DNA of 64,000 nt from Nitrococcus mobilis Nb-231 (GCF_000153205.1 NZ_CH672427.1:643857-707856); one strand, 5' to 3'; positions 36,133 to 45,861 are shown, numbered from the stretch's first letter. Program-made: numbers and translations. The notes: generated from the sequence alone by a model not told the origin.

Positions 36133-36570
36133 TCATTCGGCTTGGGCTCCCTCGCTCTGCTGCTTGGGATGAGCGCGTGACGACGGCTCATAAGCCGAAA
36201 ACTCGGCACTCAACATGTCCCGAGGGACATTGAGCAGCACCTGAGTATAATCCTCCGCGAGCCTCACGCGCCGCCACGGTACCTCATAATTGTAAGCACC
36301 ATAACCGAACACACCGCCAATTCCGACCACCAGAGCGGCAACCTCGCCAGAGGCGGGATCGATCAAAACGTTGATCACCACACCGAGATTAGCGCCTTCC
36401 TCATTGCTTACTCGCTTGCCGACAATGCCGACGGGCCCGGAGGACGATGACCCCGCATGCGGCCTTGCCGCTTGTTCTATCGGCCCGGTCTGCCGAGCCA
36501 AAACCGAGCCGGCCACTCCAAGCCCGAGAGCACCGAAAAAGATCAGGCTGATGATATGTGTCGTTTGCAT
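36133..36570 (-). CDS. Exported PRC-barrel protein
   Basis: 145 residues. A signal or anchor (IISLIFFGALGLGVAGSVLA), a short Ser/Gly linker, then one PRC-barrel: IVGKRVSNEEGANLGVVINV, LIDPASGEVAALVVGIGGVF, and YNYEVPWRRVRLAEDYTQVL. PRC-barrels are small beta domains that bind other proteins or RNA; exported forms are of unknown role. GGAGG lies upstream of the ATG. A second exported PRC-barrel protein lies about 660 bp away on the opposite strand, divergent. Confidence 0.85.
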   Translation of the reverse strand: MQTTHIISLIFFGALGLGVAGSVLARQTGPIEQAARPHAGSSSSGPVGIVGKRVSNEEGANLGVVINVLIDPASGEVAALVVGIGGVFGYGAYNYEVPWRRVRLAEDYTQVLLNVPRDMLSAEFSAYEPSSRAHPKQQSEGAQAE

Positions 36571-37227
36571 GGTGGACCTCCACCTGCAGCTGTGCGCAGA
36601 AGTAATGAACGGGCACTGTCCGATTCGTTAGGAGCCGTTGAATTTACATCAACTCTTAACGTTGGTATGCATTTCGCTTATAAAGCTGGCAATCGACGCG
36701 ATTCAATATAAGTTCTGTCGCAATTCACCGACGTTTAATTTGTTGTTTTTTTGCAACAAATTGATTTGTTTGAGCTATCTCACGTCGTTATTAAGCAACG
36801 CCGCCCACACTCCTACCGTCAACCAACCCTCTTTAAAGAAACGTCTCGGCGAGCGATTCGTAGCGGCTGGGAGGGGAACAGGCATCCTCGGCGAGACTTC
36901 ATACCCCACCGGCTGAGTTTTCTCAAGGCGCTTCCCTGGCAGGAGGGAACACGGCGAAGATCACGGGGCATCCAAGCACCAAGACACGGCTCGATTCTAG
37001 CCACCGCACCGTTCATCGCCGGACGCAACTCGGGCTATCGAGCCGGCCCCCACGAAAGTCCGTCGGCCCGAGGCGACAAATTTGTTCTAACCTATGCGAG
37101 AAAACGCCTAGCACATCTGAAAAGCTTATTTAGATTACTGTTTTATATTCCAGAAATAAGGTTGGCACCACATTTGCTTAATATATGGATAAAGGTTGTT
37201 TCGCCAAACTTAAGGAGCGTTCCCGAT
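36571..37227. other. Long divergent intergenic region, A/T-rich
   Basis: 650 bp between two divergent PRC-barrel genes. A frame is open through the right part, but its sequence does not look like protein and the real start is at 37228. At 36737-36762 there is a 9-bp perfect hairpin, AATTTGTTG-loop-CAACAAATT. The DNA around it is much richer in A/T than the flanks, as expected of promoters or a protein-binding site. Confidence 0.5.
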
Positions 37228-37797
37228 ATGAAGAACATAACAAGCCATCTTTTGCTAGCCGCTCTGCTCATTGGCCCCGCCTCGTTTGCGCAGGCGGCTG
37301 ATCAGCGAGCTGCCGATAGCCAGCCCGCGGAGCACGCCCAACGCACCCAACCCGCCGCTCCTACGCAGGAAGGTATCGAGCAGACTGAATCGAGGAGCGG
37401 TTCAAGCGAGCCGACCGAGAAAGCACCGGAGCAGTCCAACGCTTTCGAAACGCCTATGTTCATTGAGCAAGAAACCAGTGAGCAGATTTTAGCGAGCCAA
37501 CTTCTCGGCTACTCGGTAACCAATCTGAAAAACGAGAACGTCGGCCACGTCAAGGATCTGATTTTGGATCAGAGTCAACGCCCGGTTGGCATGGTGATTT
37601 CGGTAGGCGGGTTTCTCGGATTAGGCGCCAAACATATCGCCCTGCCAATGAGTGCGGTTCAAATCAACCGCGCAAACAAAATTGTCCGGCTCAACTTCAG
37701 CAAGGAAGAGCTAAACAAGGCACCGTCCTTCACAGCGCAGAAGCCGGCACAGAGCGAGCGCAAGGAACAGGAGTCAGCTGGTCCGGACATGTATTGA
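37228..37797 (+). CDS. Exported PRC-barrel protein with disordered linker
   Basis: 189 residues starting MKNITSHLLLAALLIGPASF, a typical signal peptide cleaved after AQA. About 65 residues of Gln/Glu/Pro/Ser-rich linker precede a PRC-barrel (LLGYSVTNLKNENVGHVKDL, ILDQSQRPVGMVISVGGFLG, LGAKHIALPMSAVQIN). A Lys/Glu-rich tail ends the protein. AAGGAG stands ten bases before the ATG. The same frame is open upstream to 36751, but that part lacks coding character. Its divergent neighbour at 36133-36570 has the same domain. Confidence 0.85.
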   Translation: MKNITSHLLLAALLIGPASFAQAADQRAADSQPAEHAQRTQPAAPTQEGIEQTESRSGSSEPTEKAPEQSNAFETPMFIEQETSEQILASQLLGYSVTNLKNENVGHVKDLILDQSQRPVGMVISVGGFLGLGAKHIALPMSAVQINRANKIVRLNFSKEELNKAPSFTAQKPAQSERKEQESAGPDMY

Positions 37798-38147
37798 TTG
37801 GATTTGTTTAGATTTTGCAAGAGAGGCTTAGAAGCAGACGCTCCGCACGGATTGCGGGCTTGCCCGAGAAGGGCGGTCCTTATCGCCAATATCGGGCAAG
37901 CGCTTCATGGAAAAGTCTACCAATAAGTTTCGGATATCGGGAACTACTCTAACGAAACACAGTCTATTTTATTCATATGTCGTTCTGACAAATGCCGACC
38001 TATCCGATTTGCGGCTCTCATCGGAATGGTCTCCAAGCGGCCGAGCCAAAGAAAGGCTATTTCTACCGAGCGCCACTCTACTCCCTTCCGGTAACCCCTC
38101 GGGATTCGGTATCTGTGTTAAGTTTGAGTTGTAAGAAGGTATGTTCA
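37798..38147. other. Intergenic region with hairpin
   Basis: No credible gene. GCTTGCCCGA (37858-37867) pairs with TCGGGCAAGC (37892-37901), a 10-bp stem with a 24-base loop that itself can fold (GGCG/CGCC). It may end the PRC-barrel transcript. The last bases carry the ribosome site of opgG. Confidence 0.5.
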
Positions 38148-39701
38148 ATGTATCGTGTCTCCGATGTCCTAACACTGGCTTTCGTTATCGCTGGTCTAAC
38201 GCTAGCAACGGCGGTTTCGGCAGAGAATTCCTCAGAGAAACTTTTCGGCCAGATCGCAAAAAAAGCGCGCGAACTGGCCGCACAACCTTATCAGGCGCCG
38301 CAGGAGAAGCTACCGGATGCCCTTACCCGACTCAGCTACGATCAGTATCGGGATATCCGATTTCGCCCGGAGCGCACGCTCTGGAACGGGCAAGCCCTGT
38401 TCAGTATCCAGCTTTTCCACTTAGGGTTTCTTTATCATGACCCCGTTACGATTAATGTCGTAGAAAATGGCCAGATAAAGACTTTGAGTTTCGATTCAAA
38501 ATTATTCGATTACGGAAAAAATACCGCTCTAGCGCAACACCTTCGGCACGTTCCAGGCTACGCCGGATTCCGTATCCATTACCCACTCAATACGCCCGAC
38601 TACAAAGACGAAGTTATTACTTTCCTGGGCGCATCCTATTTTCGAATGCTTGGCCAGGGGCAAAACTACGGAATCTCAGCCCGTGGCCTGGCGATCGACA
38701 CGGGGCTGCCCAGCGGTGAAGAATTCCCCCGGTTCCGGGAGTTCTGGCTGGTCAAGCCGGAATCGACTGCGACGACATTGATCCTATATGCCTTGCTCGA
38801 TAGTCGATCGGCCACCGGCGCCTACCGCATGGAATTGATCCCAGGGAAAAATACGGCTTTGGAAATACAATCGAGGCTGTTTGCGCGTACCACTGTCGAA
38901 AAACTCGGGGTGGCGCCCCTGACCAGCATGTTCCTGCACGGTGAAAACCGGGTCAGTTTTGCCGACGATTATCGCCCTGAAGTGCACGACTCCGATGGCT
39001 TGCTCATGTATACGGCTGCAGGGGAATGGATTTGGCGTCCGCTGAGCAATCCGCATCGACTGCACATAACGGAGTTGATGGATAAGGACCCGCGTGGGTT
39101 CGGGCTCGCCCAGCGCGATCGCAACTTCAATCATTACCTGGACCTGGAAACCCACTTTGAAGCACACCCTAGCCTCTGGGTAACCCCGCGCAGCGGTGAT
39201 TGGGGCAAAGGCGCTGTGCAATTAGTGGAAATACCAACCGGTGAAGAGATCAATGACAACATCGTAGCTTTCTGGGTGCCGGACATACCCTTCAAGGCTG
39301 GCGAGCAGCGCAACTACAATTATCGACTGGAGACATTTACCTCCGCCCCGGCCACAGAAGCACTAGCGCGAGTAAAACGAACGCGGATCGGCTGGGGCGC
39401 GGTTCCGGGAGCCCCACAAAAACCAGCGCGTAGCGAACGCCAATTCATTGTCGACTTCGGCGGCGGTGAACTGCCTTCACTGACTGCTGCGCAGCCGGTG
39501 CAGGCCGTATTGACCCAATCATCCGGAGAAATCCTCCATAGCACGGTGCAACAACTACCTAGCAGGCAGGGTTGGCGGGTTGCGTTCAAGCTCAGCCCAG
39601 ATGGCGAGCAACCCGTCGACATGCGCCTATATCTCACTCTGCACGGACAACGCCTAAGCGAGACCTGGAATTATGTTTGGTACCCCGATGCTATTCAGTG
39701 A
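38148..39701 (+). CDS. opgG: Periplasmic glucan biosynthesis protein OpgG (MdoG)
   Basis: 517 residues, close to the 511 of E. coli. Signal peptide (VLTLAFVIAGLTLATAVSA). Family phrases: LSYDQYRDIRFRPERTLWNG, FQLFHLGFLYHDPVTINVVE-type segment, GYAGFRIHYPLNTPDYKDEV, FLGASYFRMLGQGQNYGISA, RGLAIDTGLPSGEEFPRF, REFWLVKP, and later RDRNFNHYLDLETHFEA and W-TPRSGDWGKGAVQLVEIP. OpgG is needed to build the beta-1,2 backbone with beta-1,6 branches of osmoregulated periplasmic glucans. I start at ATG 38148 because the signal peptide begins there. It overlaps opgH by 29 bp. Confidence 0.96.
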   Translation: MYRVSDVLTLAFVIAGLTLATAVSAENSSEKLFGQIAKKARELAAQPYQAPQEKLPDALTRLSYDQYRDIRFRPERTLWNGQALFSIQLFHLGFLYHDPVTINVVENGQIKTLSFDSKLFDYGKNTALAQHLRHVPGYAGFRIHYPLNTPDYKDEVITFLGASYFRMLGQGQNYGISARGLAIDTGLPSGEEFPRFREFWLVKPESTATTLILYALLDSRSATGAYRMELIPGKNTALEIQSRLFARTTVEKLGVAPLTSMFLHGENRVSFADDYRPEVHDSDGLLMYTAAGEWIWRPLSNPHRLHITELMDKDPRGFGLAQRDRNFNHYLDLETHFEAHPSLWVTPRSGDWGKGAVQLVEIPTGEEINDNIVAFWVPDIPFKAGEQRNYNYRLETFTSAPATEALARVKRTRIGWGAVPGAPQKPARSERQFIVDFGGGELPSLTAAQPVQAVLTQSSGEILHSTVQQLPSRQGWRVAFKLSPDGEQPVDMRLYLTLHGQRLSETWNYVWYPDAIQ

Positions 39702-41658
39702 CCATTCGGAAGAATCACCCCGGCGGTCGAACAACCGCCCGCTCAGAGTACCCGGCCCCCGGCTGCGTGCCCTGGGCTTCATCGCCGTGGTTCTGACGAC
39801 TACGGCGTACGGGATCGCCGTGATGTTCGACATCCTTCGAGCCAATGGAATCACGTTGCTTGAAGGATCGATCTTGATCCTGTTCGCCGTTGCTTTCGCA
39901 TGGATCACCGCAGCCTTTTGGACGGCCATGGTTGGGTTCACCCTGCGGCTGTTCCAACTTGACCCATTGACGTTGCGCCGGCAGCGAACGCCACGGACCG
40001 ACGGCATGCCCATCGCTACGCGCACGGCAGTGGTCATGCCGGTGTACAACGAGCACACCGTCCGCGTCATCGCGGGCGTGGAGGCCACCTGCGAGTCGCT
40101 TGCGGCGACCGGCGCGGCGGACAAGTTCGATTTCTATCTACTCAGCGACAGCACCGATGCGGCCATAGCGACGCGGGAAAAAGCGGCCTGGGGCGCGCTA
40201 CAACAACGGCTGGCAGGCGCGTTCCGTGGCCGACTGCTCTACCGGCGCCGGGCTAGCAACACCGGCCGCAAGCCCGGCAACATCGCGGATTTCTGCCGCC
40301 GCTGGGGAACCTATTACGAGTTCATGATCGTGCTGGACGCCGATAGCGTCATGACCGGCGCGGCAATGACCAGCCTGGTTCGCGCCATGCAAGCCAACCC
40401 ACAAGCCGGCCTGATCCAGACCGTACCGATACCGGTACGCCAGCAGACGATGTTCGGGCGCTTTGTGCAGTTCGCCTCCGAAGTCTACAGCCCCATGCTG
40501 GCCACGGGGCTGAGCTTCTGGCAGACCGGCGCGGCGAACTACTGGGGGCATAATGCCATTATCCGGGTGCAGGCGTTCACCGAGCACTGCGGCCTGCCGA
40601 CTTTAGCCGGCGCCCCGCCCTTCGGCGGAGAGATCCTGAGTCATGACTTTGTCGAAGCGGCGCTGCTGCGGCGCAGCGGCTGGCAGGTCTATCTCTTTCC
40701 CGAACTGCAAGGAAGCTATGAGGAGATACCGGACAACATTCTGGATTTCGTCAAACGCGACCGACGTTGGGCTCAAGGTAATCTGCAGCACCTAAAATTA
40801 CTTGCCGCACCCGGACTGCGGCCGCTGAGTCGGCTCAATTTTCTGCTGGGCGCGACGGCTTATCTGTCTTCGTTGCTATGGCTTGTCATGCTGGCGCTGA
40901 GCTCCGCAGACGCCATAGAACAAGCGTTAACGGGCACACAGTTTTTCACTTCCGGCTATCAGCTTTTCCCCGACTGGCCAATCGTCAAGACGGGCGAAAT
41001 CGCCTCCTTAGTGTCGATCACCATCGGAATGCTGCTACTGCCGAAAATCCTCGGTGTCGTATTGTGCCTCTTGCAGCCCCACCACCGGCAAGCCTTTGGT
41101 GGCACAGCACGCCTCCTGCGAAGCTCTTTCATAGAGACCGCGTTCTCCGTGTTGATCGCGCCGATCATGATGACCTATCACGCCTATTTTGTGGTGAGCA
41201 TCTTGCTGGGTCAGCCGGTCTCGTGGGGACCCCAAGAGCGGATGGGGCGGCGTGTCACTTTGCCCGAGGCTTTACGCTACACTTTCGCAGCAACGCTGGG
41301 AGGACTCATATGGGGTGGCGCAGTCTGGATCCTGGCACCGCAGTTTTTCTGGTGGCTGCTGCCTGTTCTGCTCGGTTTGTTGATAGCTGCGCCTTTAGTC
41401 TGTTTGTCGAGCAGCCCGACCCTCGGTAAGGCCTTGCACCGGTGCGGAGTCTTTCTGGCGCCTTCAGAGACGAAGCCGCCGATGGTCTTGCAACGACTGC
41501 AACAATTGATCTCGGCCCGACAGGAAAACTCACTGCAGCCTGATTGGCTGCCCTCTCTACCGCCGGTTCGTTACCGCGAGATGCCGAGCCAATGCCTCGC
41601 GCGGCGGTCACGGGTCAAGGGTTACTACTGGCACTTCTGGGCTCGACGTAGAACCTGA
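39673..41658 (+). CDS. opgH: Glucan glucosyltransferase OpgH (MdoH)
   Basis: 661 residues; an inner-membrane family-2 glucosyltransferase that polymerises glucose from UDP-glucose and exports the chain. Two helices precede the cytoplasmic catalytic domain, with VVMPVYNEH, the D-x-D motif in VLDADSVMTG, GEILSHDFVEAALLRR (catalytic Asp) and the RRWAQGNLQHL motif (Q/R-x-x-R-W). C-terminal helices follow (LNFLLGATAYLSSLLWLVML and more). It is shorter than E. coli MdoH (847) because both N- and C-terminal cytoplasmic extensions are reduced. It overlaps opgG, the standard operon. Confidence 0.95.
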   Translation: MFGTPMLFSDHSEESPRRSNNRPLRVPGPRLRALGFIAVVLTTTAYGIAVMFDILRANGITLLEGSILILFAVAFAWITAAFWTAMVGFTLRLFQLDPLTLRRQRTPRTDGMPIATRTAVVMPVYNEHTVRVIAGVEATCESLAATGAADKFDFYLLSDSTDAAIATREKAAWGALQQRLAGAFRGRLLYRRRASNTGRKPGNIADFCRRWGTYYEFMIVLDADSVMTGAAMTSLVRAMQANPQAGLIQTVPIPVRQQTMFGRFVQFASEVYSPMLATGLSFWQTGAANYWGHNAIIRVQAFTEHCGLPTLAGAPPFGGEILSHDFVEAALLRRSGWQVYLFPELQGSYEEIPDNILDFVKRDRRWAQGNLQHLKLLAAPGLRPLSRLNFLLGATAYLSSLLWLVMLALSSADAIEQALTGTQFFTSGYQLFPDWPIVKTGEIASLVSITIGMLLLPKILGVVLCLLQPHHRQAFGGTARLLRSSFIETAFSVLIAPIMMTYHAYFVVSILLGQPVSWGPQERMGRRVTLPEALRYTFAATLGGLIWGGAVWILAPQFFWWLLPVLLGLLIAAPLVCLSSSPTLGKALHRCGVFLAPSETKPPMVLQRLQQLISARQENSLQPDWLPSLPPVRYREMPSQCLARRSRVKGYYWHFWARRRT

Positions 41659-41848
41659 CGGCGCGGAATCTGGCTGCTTGCGGTCAGGCGCTGGACGATT
41701 CGCCCCGAAATCCAAGGGGCATTGTCGAACCAGCGGTTGCATCGCCGTGGCGCGCGTGCGAGGCTTTGCCCGTTGTCCCGCCCGCCCTGCCACTTCAAGC
41801 TCGATCCAACGGCTCTACACGTTTTCATCACTAACAGGAGAGTTCGTC

Positions 41849-42205
41849 ATGAAAATCATGATCACCGTCACTTCCGGCACTGATGACCCCACCCGTGCCA
41901 CGCTCGGCATGCTGGCTGCCAAAGCCGCCGTCGAGCAAGGCCATGAGGTGACCGTCTGGCTGCAAGGTGAAGCCGCCACCCTTGCAAATCGCAATGTCTA
42001 TCCCTTCATCATAGGAGTCAACATGCCATCAATGCAGGAAACCGTTGAGTTCCTGGTCGGCAACAAGGTGCCTTTGTGGGTATGTCAGGCGTGCGGCAAA
42101 GGCCGCGATGTCGGTCCCGACAATTGGGTCGGCACGGCCAGCTACAAAAAGATGGGAGATTTCGTGGACGCGCTCCTTAGTATGGACAAAAACATCGAGT
42201 TCTGA
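41849..42205 (+). CDS. DsrE-family protein
   Basis: 118 residues: MKIMITVTSGTDDPTRATLG, MLAAKAAVEQGHEVTVWLQG, then a conserved Cys region (VPLWVCQACGKGRDVGPDNW). The DsrE/TusD fold is recognisable, and the paired cysteines (C-x2-C) are typical of a subgroup that binds sulfane sulfur or metal. GGAGAG precedes the ATG. The frame is open upstream, but the family N terminus fixes the start. A thioredoxin gene follows 71 bp later on the same strand, suggesting a shared thiol role. Confidence 0.88.
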   Translation: MKIMITVTSGTDDPTRATLGMLAAKAAVEQGHEVTVWLQGEAATLANRNVYPFIIGVNMPSMQETVEFLVGNKVPLWVCQACGKGRDVGPDNWVGTASYKKMGDFVDALLSMDKNIEF

Positions 42206-42276
42206 TCGCTTGGCCACAACAGCCGCCTACAACTTATTTTGAAGCTTGCGAGACGCTTCCTTGCCTTAAGAGGTAT

Positions 42277-42606
42277 ATGACAATGACTGCGGTGTTAGAA
42301 CTCACCGACCAGAACTTCCACGCGGAGGTTCTGCAATCCGACCGCCCCGTACTGATCGACTACTGGGCGGAGTGGTGCGCCCCCTGCAAGGCCATAGGAC
42401 CCATCATCGAGGCTCTCGCCGAAGAATACGCCGGTCGCGCCAAGGTGGGTAAGCTCAATGTCGATGACAACCCCGACACACCGATGCGCTATGGTGTGCG
42501 CAGCATTCCTACCTTGATGTTGTTCAAGGACGGGGAGATTCAAGCGTTGAAGATCGGGGCAGATTCGAAGGCCGAGCTTGCGCAGCTCATCGAAGCCCAT
42601 CTATAG
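42277..42606 (+). CDS. Thioredoxin with CAPC active site
   Basis: 109 residues. Full thioredoxin fold: VLIDYWAEWCAPCKAIGPII with the active-site CAPC (Ala in place of the usual Gly of CGPC), KLNVDDNPDTPMRYGVRSIP with the cis-proline, and TLMLFKDGEIQALKIGA. The C-x-P-C variant is seen in secondary thioredoxins and may change redox potential. Start at ATG 42277 or the ATG two codons later. It is downstream of a DsrE-like gene. Confidence 0.93.
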   Translation: MTMTAVLELTDQNFHAEVLQSDRPVLIDYWAEWCAPCKAIGPIIEALAEEYAGRAKVGKLNVDDNPDTPMRYGVRSIPTLMLFKDGEIQALKIGADSKAELAQLIEAHL

Positions 42607-42629
42607 CCATAGCCACCGGACCCGCATCA

Positions 42630-43211
42630 TTAGCTACCCCGAGCTGTACCCCAAAAGTCCATCGACAGCGGTGTACTGATGCTAACCAATATGTTGTCGG
42701 CTATGTTGTCGGCGCCGGGGTTGCGGTCGTGGATGAATGCATTGGAGATATGCGTATAGGTCACACCCAAACGCAAATCGGCGGGCAGCCAGTCATTGCT
42801 CAGCGGTTGATAAAAAAGCGCGGCGCCGAGATGGAACTCGAACACGCCGCCCAGATTTTTGCTATGGCCCCGCGCATAGCCACCGATACCCGCCGATGGC
42901 AACAAATGGATTCGATTGAGCACACGCAAGGCCACATAAGCCCCGCCGTAGCCAAACACCCCGCCATCGGTATTGGCCGAGAGGCCCAGAATCGGTCCAA
43001 TTCCTTGGAATCTGGCTGCGGCGGTTTGCTCGAAAAGCCGATAAGCTGCGTAGTATTGCAGGCTCGCCATGGGAGATACGGCTGTCTGATCCCGCACACT
43101 GAAGGCACCGACGCCAACGGCAAGCTGGGCCGGCTTCTCGGCAGCAAGCGCGCATGGTGCGGCCAACGATAGACTGGAGCTGGCGAAGATCAGCGCGGCT
43201 CGCCAAATCAT
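42630..43211 (-). CDS. PagL-like lipid A 3-O-deacylase (acyloxyacyl hydrolase family)
   Basis: About 193 residues with a signal peptide (LIFASSSLSLAAPCALAA). The rest is an eight-strand outer-membrane barrel. The C-terminal LGVTYTHISNAFIHDRNPGA contains the PagL signature H-x-S-N followed by N-P-G, with the catalytic His and Ser. PagL removes the 3-linked acyl chain of lipid A and so changes the outer leaflet. I choose ATG 43211 with GGGAG upstream instead of ATG 43241. Gene order with the beta-barrel protein behind it is probably incidental, though both act at the outer membrane. Confidence 0.82.
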   Translation of the reverse strand: MIWRAALIFASSSLSLAAPCALAAEKPAQLAVGVGAFSVRDQTAVSPMASLQYYAAYRLFEQTAAARFQGIGPILGLSANTDGGVFGYGGAYVALRVLNRIHLLPSAGIGGYARGHSKNLGGVFEFHLGAALFYQPLSNDWLPADLRLGVTYTHISNAFIHDRNPGADNIADNILVSISTPLSMDFWGTARGS

Positions 43212-43260
43212 AACGCGCTCCCGGAGCAGGCTCTGCACCATACGCCAAGATCAACACAAA

Positions 43261-44970
43261 TCAATTAGCATTCGGCCAAGAGACCTGAATCCCGGAGAAA
43301 GCTTGATATTGCGCCGCGGAATTACTGGCTGAGCTGTCCGCATAGCGATAGCTACCGCGCAACGATATTGTGATATCCGGTCGATTATTGCCCTGCGGCG
43401 GTTGGAAAGTCCAGTCGAGCGAACTCTCCACAGCCACCGCCCCGTCCTCGACTTGCTGCTTCGAACTGTAGCGGTGATGCGCCCGGAAATTCAACTTTGC
43501 TGCAAGTCGGTCCGGAATCAGCAAGGCCGAGCCGCCGAGCGCTCCCCTAATCATCCGGATCTCGTTGTCGGGGCCTTGCCCCTCGATCAGACTCCACTGC
43601 AGCACCGGTGTCAAATTTAGCCAATCGCTTAACGGCAGATGCAGATTAAGCTGCGTGCGGTTGCGTTCCAGATTGGTGGCCTTTTGCCCAGGCACGTGTA
43701 GTATGGAGCGCCTGTAACTCACCTCCCACCACCAGGGACCCGGCGTAAAACGTGCCGTCAAAGCCGCGCTACCCATATAGCGATCCGAGATGTCAGCCGT
43801 TTCGCCCACTGGTGTTTTCCCGAGGCTGCTGCGCTCATGCTCCAGAGACAATGCGTAGCTCGGGCCAGCGAACAATCGCCCCAAACCGGCGAACCCAATC
43901 GATTTCTGCGCCGTGTAATGCAAATCAGCTGTCACTGTATTCATATGCAGTGTCGGCACCTCAGCATCATTGGCGACATTATTAGCGGCTCGGGCGAGAC
44001 CCAGGCGAGCGTCGAGCCCCCGCCAATGTATCTCCGCCGCAGCTCGCGCGACCGCTTTATCGCGTGCCACATCCCTGGCGGTGGCGCTCCAAAACGTACG
44101 ACCGGCCTGCTCCCAGCCCAGGGTCAAACCCCAAACGAGAGGACGGCTGCCGAGCATATACGTTTGATCGGCATATTTCGCCAACAGCGAATAGGCCCGG
44201 TCCGATTGCGGCTCATGCAGCGAAGCCCAAGCGCTGTGATCCCGGCGGCTTTGTGCATACTCTCCATGCAACGTCAGCCGTTGACTAAGCCAACGGCTGT
44301 TGATCGCCAGACTCCAAACCCTATTGTGACTGGCCACCGGACTGCTTGGCATGGAGCCAACCCTGTGATCGATGTAAACCCCGTCGATCGTCAACCACTG
44401 CGAGTTTTGGTTTAAGGGGAGTACACTAATGCCTACACCTTGCGCACCCTGCCCCGTGTGGTTCAGCCAAAGGAGTCCTTGACCAAACTGCAAGGTCGGA
44501 TCGCTGCGTTGACTCAATCCCGCCAGTCGGGTGTGAAGCACATGATTATCATTGCGCGACTCTTTGCCAGTGCCGGGTAACGTCGGAAGCTCGTCGTTCG
44601 GAGCCGGAGAGAGTGGGCTAGCCTTATGGCCAATACCGTCCTGCAGCGCTCCCGTCATGGGCAGGCTCGCGCGGCCGAACTCGGAGCCTGGACCAACTGT
44701 TGTGCTCGCCAACGCGGCAGGAGCGGCACTGCTGCACAAAACCACCAAGGCTATTGCACCGATGCCGGCCGCTTGCAGGTTGGCGAGCAACACGCTGCGC
44801 GATTTTATGACGACGCCACGCAGGCGGCCGAGGTGCCTGCATGAGTCAGCATCTGAGTCGAGCGGGCGTGACGCTTTCCTCGCAGTGAAGCGCATTTCCG
44901 AATTCCTGAGCCCCATGGTCACATCGTGCGGTCGACGACAACCGCATCCCCTCGTCCATTTAATAAGCAT
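43261..44970 (-). CDS. Predicted outer-membrane beta-barrel protein
   Basis: Up to 569 residues. The first 60 are probably not translated: a signal peptide-like stretch lies at LQAAGIGAIALVVLCSSAAP. The mature part is a long series of alternating amphipathic strands (LHGEYAQSRRDHSAWASLHE, WGLTLGWEQAG, LNLTPVLQWSLIEGQG, AAKLNFRAHHRYSSKQ, DITISLRGSYRYA) ending FSGIQVSWPNAN, typical of a large barrel without a periplasmic domain. It may be of the exopolysaccharide or general porin type. The start is unsettled: the Met codons at 44895 and 44916 precede the signal by about 40 residues and no good ribosome site is seen. Confidence 0.6.
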   Translation of the reverse strand: MLIKWTRGCGCRRPHDVTMGLRNSEMRFTARKASRPLDSDADSCRHLGRLRGVVIKSRSVLLANLQAAGIGAIALVVLCSSAAPAALASTTVGPGSEFGRASLPMTGALQDGIGHKASPLSPAPNDELPTLPGTGKESRNDNHVLHTRLAGLSQRSDPTLQFGQGLLWLNHTGQGAQGVGISVLPLNQNSQWLTIDGVYIDHRVGSMPSSPVASHNRVWSLAINSRWLSQRLTLHGEYAQSRRDHSAWASLHEPQSDRAYSLLAKYADQTYMLGSRPLVWGLTLGWEQAGRTFWSATARDVARDKAVARAAAEIHWRGLDARLGLARAANNVANDAEVPTLHMNTVTADLHYTAQKSIGFAGLGRLFAGPSYALSLEHERSSLGKTPVGETADISDRYMGSAALTARFTPGPWWWEVSYRRSILHVPGQKATNLERNRTQLNLHLPLSDWLNLTPVLQWSLIEGQGPDNEIRMIRGALGGSALLIPDRLAAKLNFRAHHRYSSKQQVEDGAVAVESSLDWTFQPPQGNNRPDITISLRGSYRYADSSASNSAAQYQAFSGIQVSWPNAN

Positions 44971-45501
44971 TCGCTTAAGAACGCCTTAGCCGTCTACGCA
45001 ACCTTACATCTAGTATATCTAGCGCTTGGCACCCCTACAGCCCGGAGTACCCTCCATGACCGCGAACCGACTGCGCAGTTACTGCCTCCGGAATCAGCCG
45101 TTGCCGGCCTCCTCTTGTTAGCAATTGTCGGCAGTTAAGGGAATGAAAATGTGACCTGGTAAGCGATATTGTAGAAGCGCCTCGTGAAAGAGAAATTTAT
45201 GCGGAACGGTTTGCATATGACGCGCCAAACTTGTAACAAAGGTGGCGAGTGCTTAGTCGAATCGTCCGATTTCGAAACGCGTTGACAAATAGACTCCCTT
45301 ATGCCATTAGAGAAGATGTAACGAAAGCGATAAGTAAGCTTCGACCAGCCTTGCCGCCCCAAACAGCGTCCCGTCTAACGGCGGGAGCGAAAAGCCGTAA
45401 CACAAAGCCTGCTCAAGGAACGTATAGGTCTAACATAGAGATCCATAGGCTCAGGACCGAGGCGTTGGGATCCGTAAAGAAAACCCGTGAGAGGAACAGT
45501 C
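44971..45501. other. Intergenic region, no gene seen
   Basis: 530 bp between divergent genes. Short frames have no coding character. TTGGCAC at 45026-45032 is spaced like a sigma-54 site (GG-N10-GC at 45028-45041) but its -12 half (CAGC) is poor. The last 20 bases contain GAGAGGA before the next ATG. Confidence 0.4.
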
Positions 45502-45861
45502 ATGAAAAGGGGCTTGTTTATTTGTGCCGCTTTGGGCGCACTGGCCTGCGCTGCACAGGCGGCACCGGAACTGGGGAACACTTCAGGACCGCTGAGGTTG
45601 ACAGCACCGCAGATGGACACCGCCACAGCTGGTTCGGCCAGCGTCTGGATCAACAGTGCAGCCGTGGGCTCGCAGTTAATTCAGCGCGCCAACTTCGGTC
45701 TGACGGGGACCAACAACTCCAATATTCAAATTGTGATCAATTTTGGCTTTGCCGACCTGCGCGAGAAAGTCCGTGCCGATGCAAAAAAGATCATCATTCC
45801 CTCGTCTCCCGGAGGGTCCGTTAGCATCGGCCAAACAGTTTTTGTGGGGCAAATGCAATAA
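45502..45861 (+). CDS. Small exported protein with QMD-T-TAG motif
   Basis: 119 residues. Signal peptide MKRGLFICAALGALACAAQA, then PLRLTAPQMDTATAGSASVW, a motif (hydrophobic-x-QMD-x-x-TAG) that recurs in small proteobacterial exported proteins and resembles a leader boundary. The rest is Asn/Gln/Ser-rich with short strands (GLTGTNNSNIQIVINFGFAD) and ends GGSVSIGQTVFVGQMQ. I do not recognise the family. It has a good ribosome site (GAGAGGA). It lies 400 bp from the first double-glycine peptide gene, convergent to it, and in composition (strands separated by Asn/Gly) the two are somewhat alike. Confidence 0.6.
   Translation: MKRGLFICAALGALACAAQAAPELGNTSGPLRLTAPQMDTATAGSASVWINSAAVGSQLIQRANFGLTGTNNSNIQIVINFGFADLREKVRADAKKIIIPSSPGGSVSIGQTVFVGQMQ

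Noticed and set aside
36751-37227. N-terminal extension of the second PRC-barrel gene
   Set aside because: The extension lacks coding character, and a signal peptide with a good ribosome site begins at 37228.
37907-38134. 75-codon plus-strand frame before opgG
   Set aside because: Overlaps the leader of opgG, no ribosome site, random-looking composition.
45026-45041. Second sigma-54-like site (TTGGCAC...CAGC, GG-N10-GC)
   Set aside because: The -12 half departs at two positions and it lies 460 bp from the next gene; not convincing compared with the two peptide promoters.
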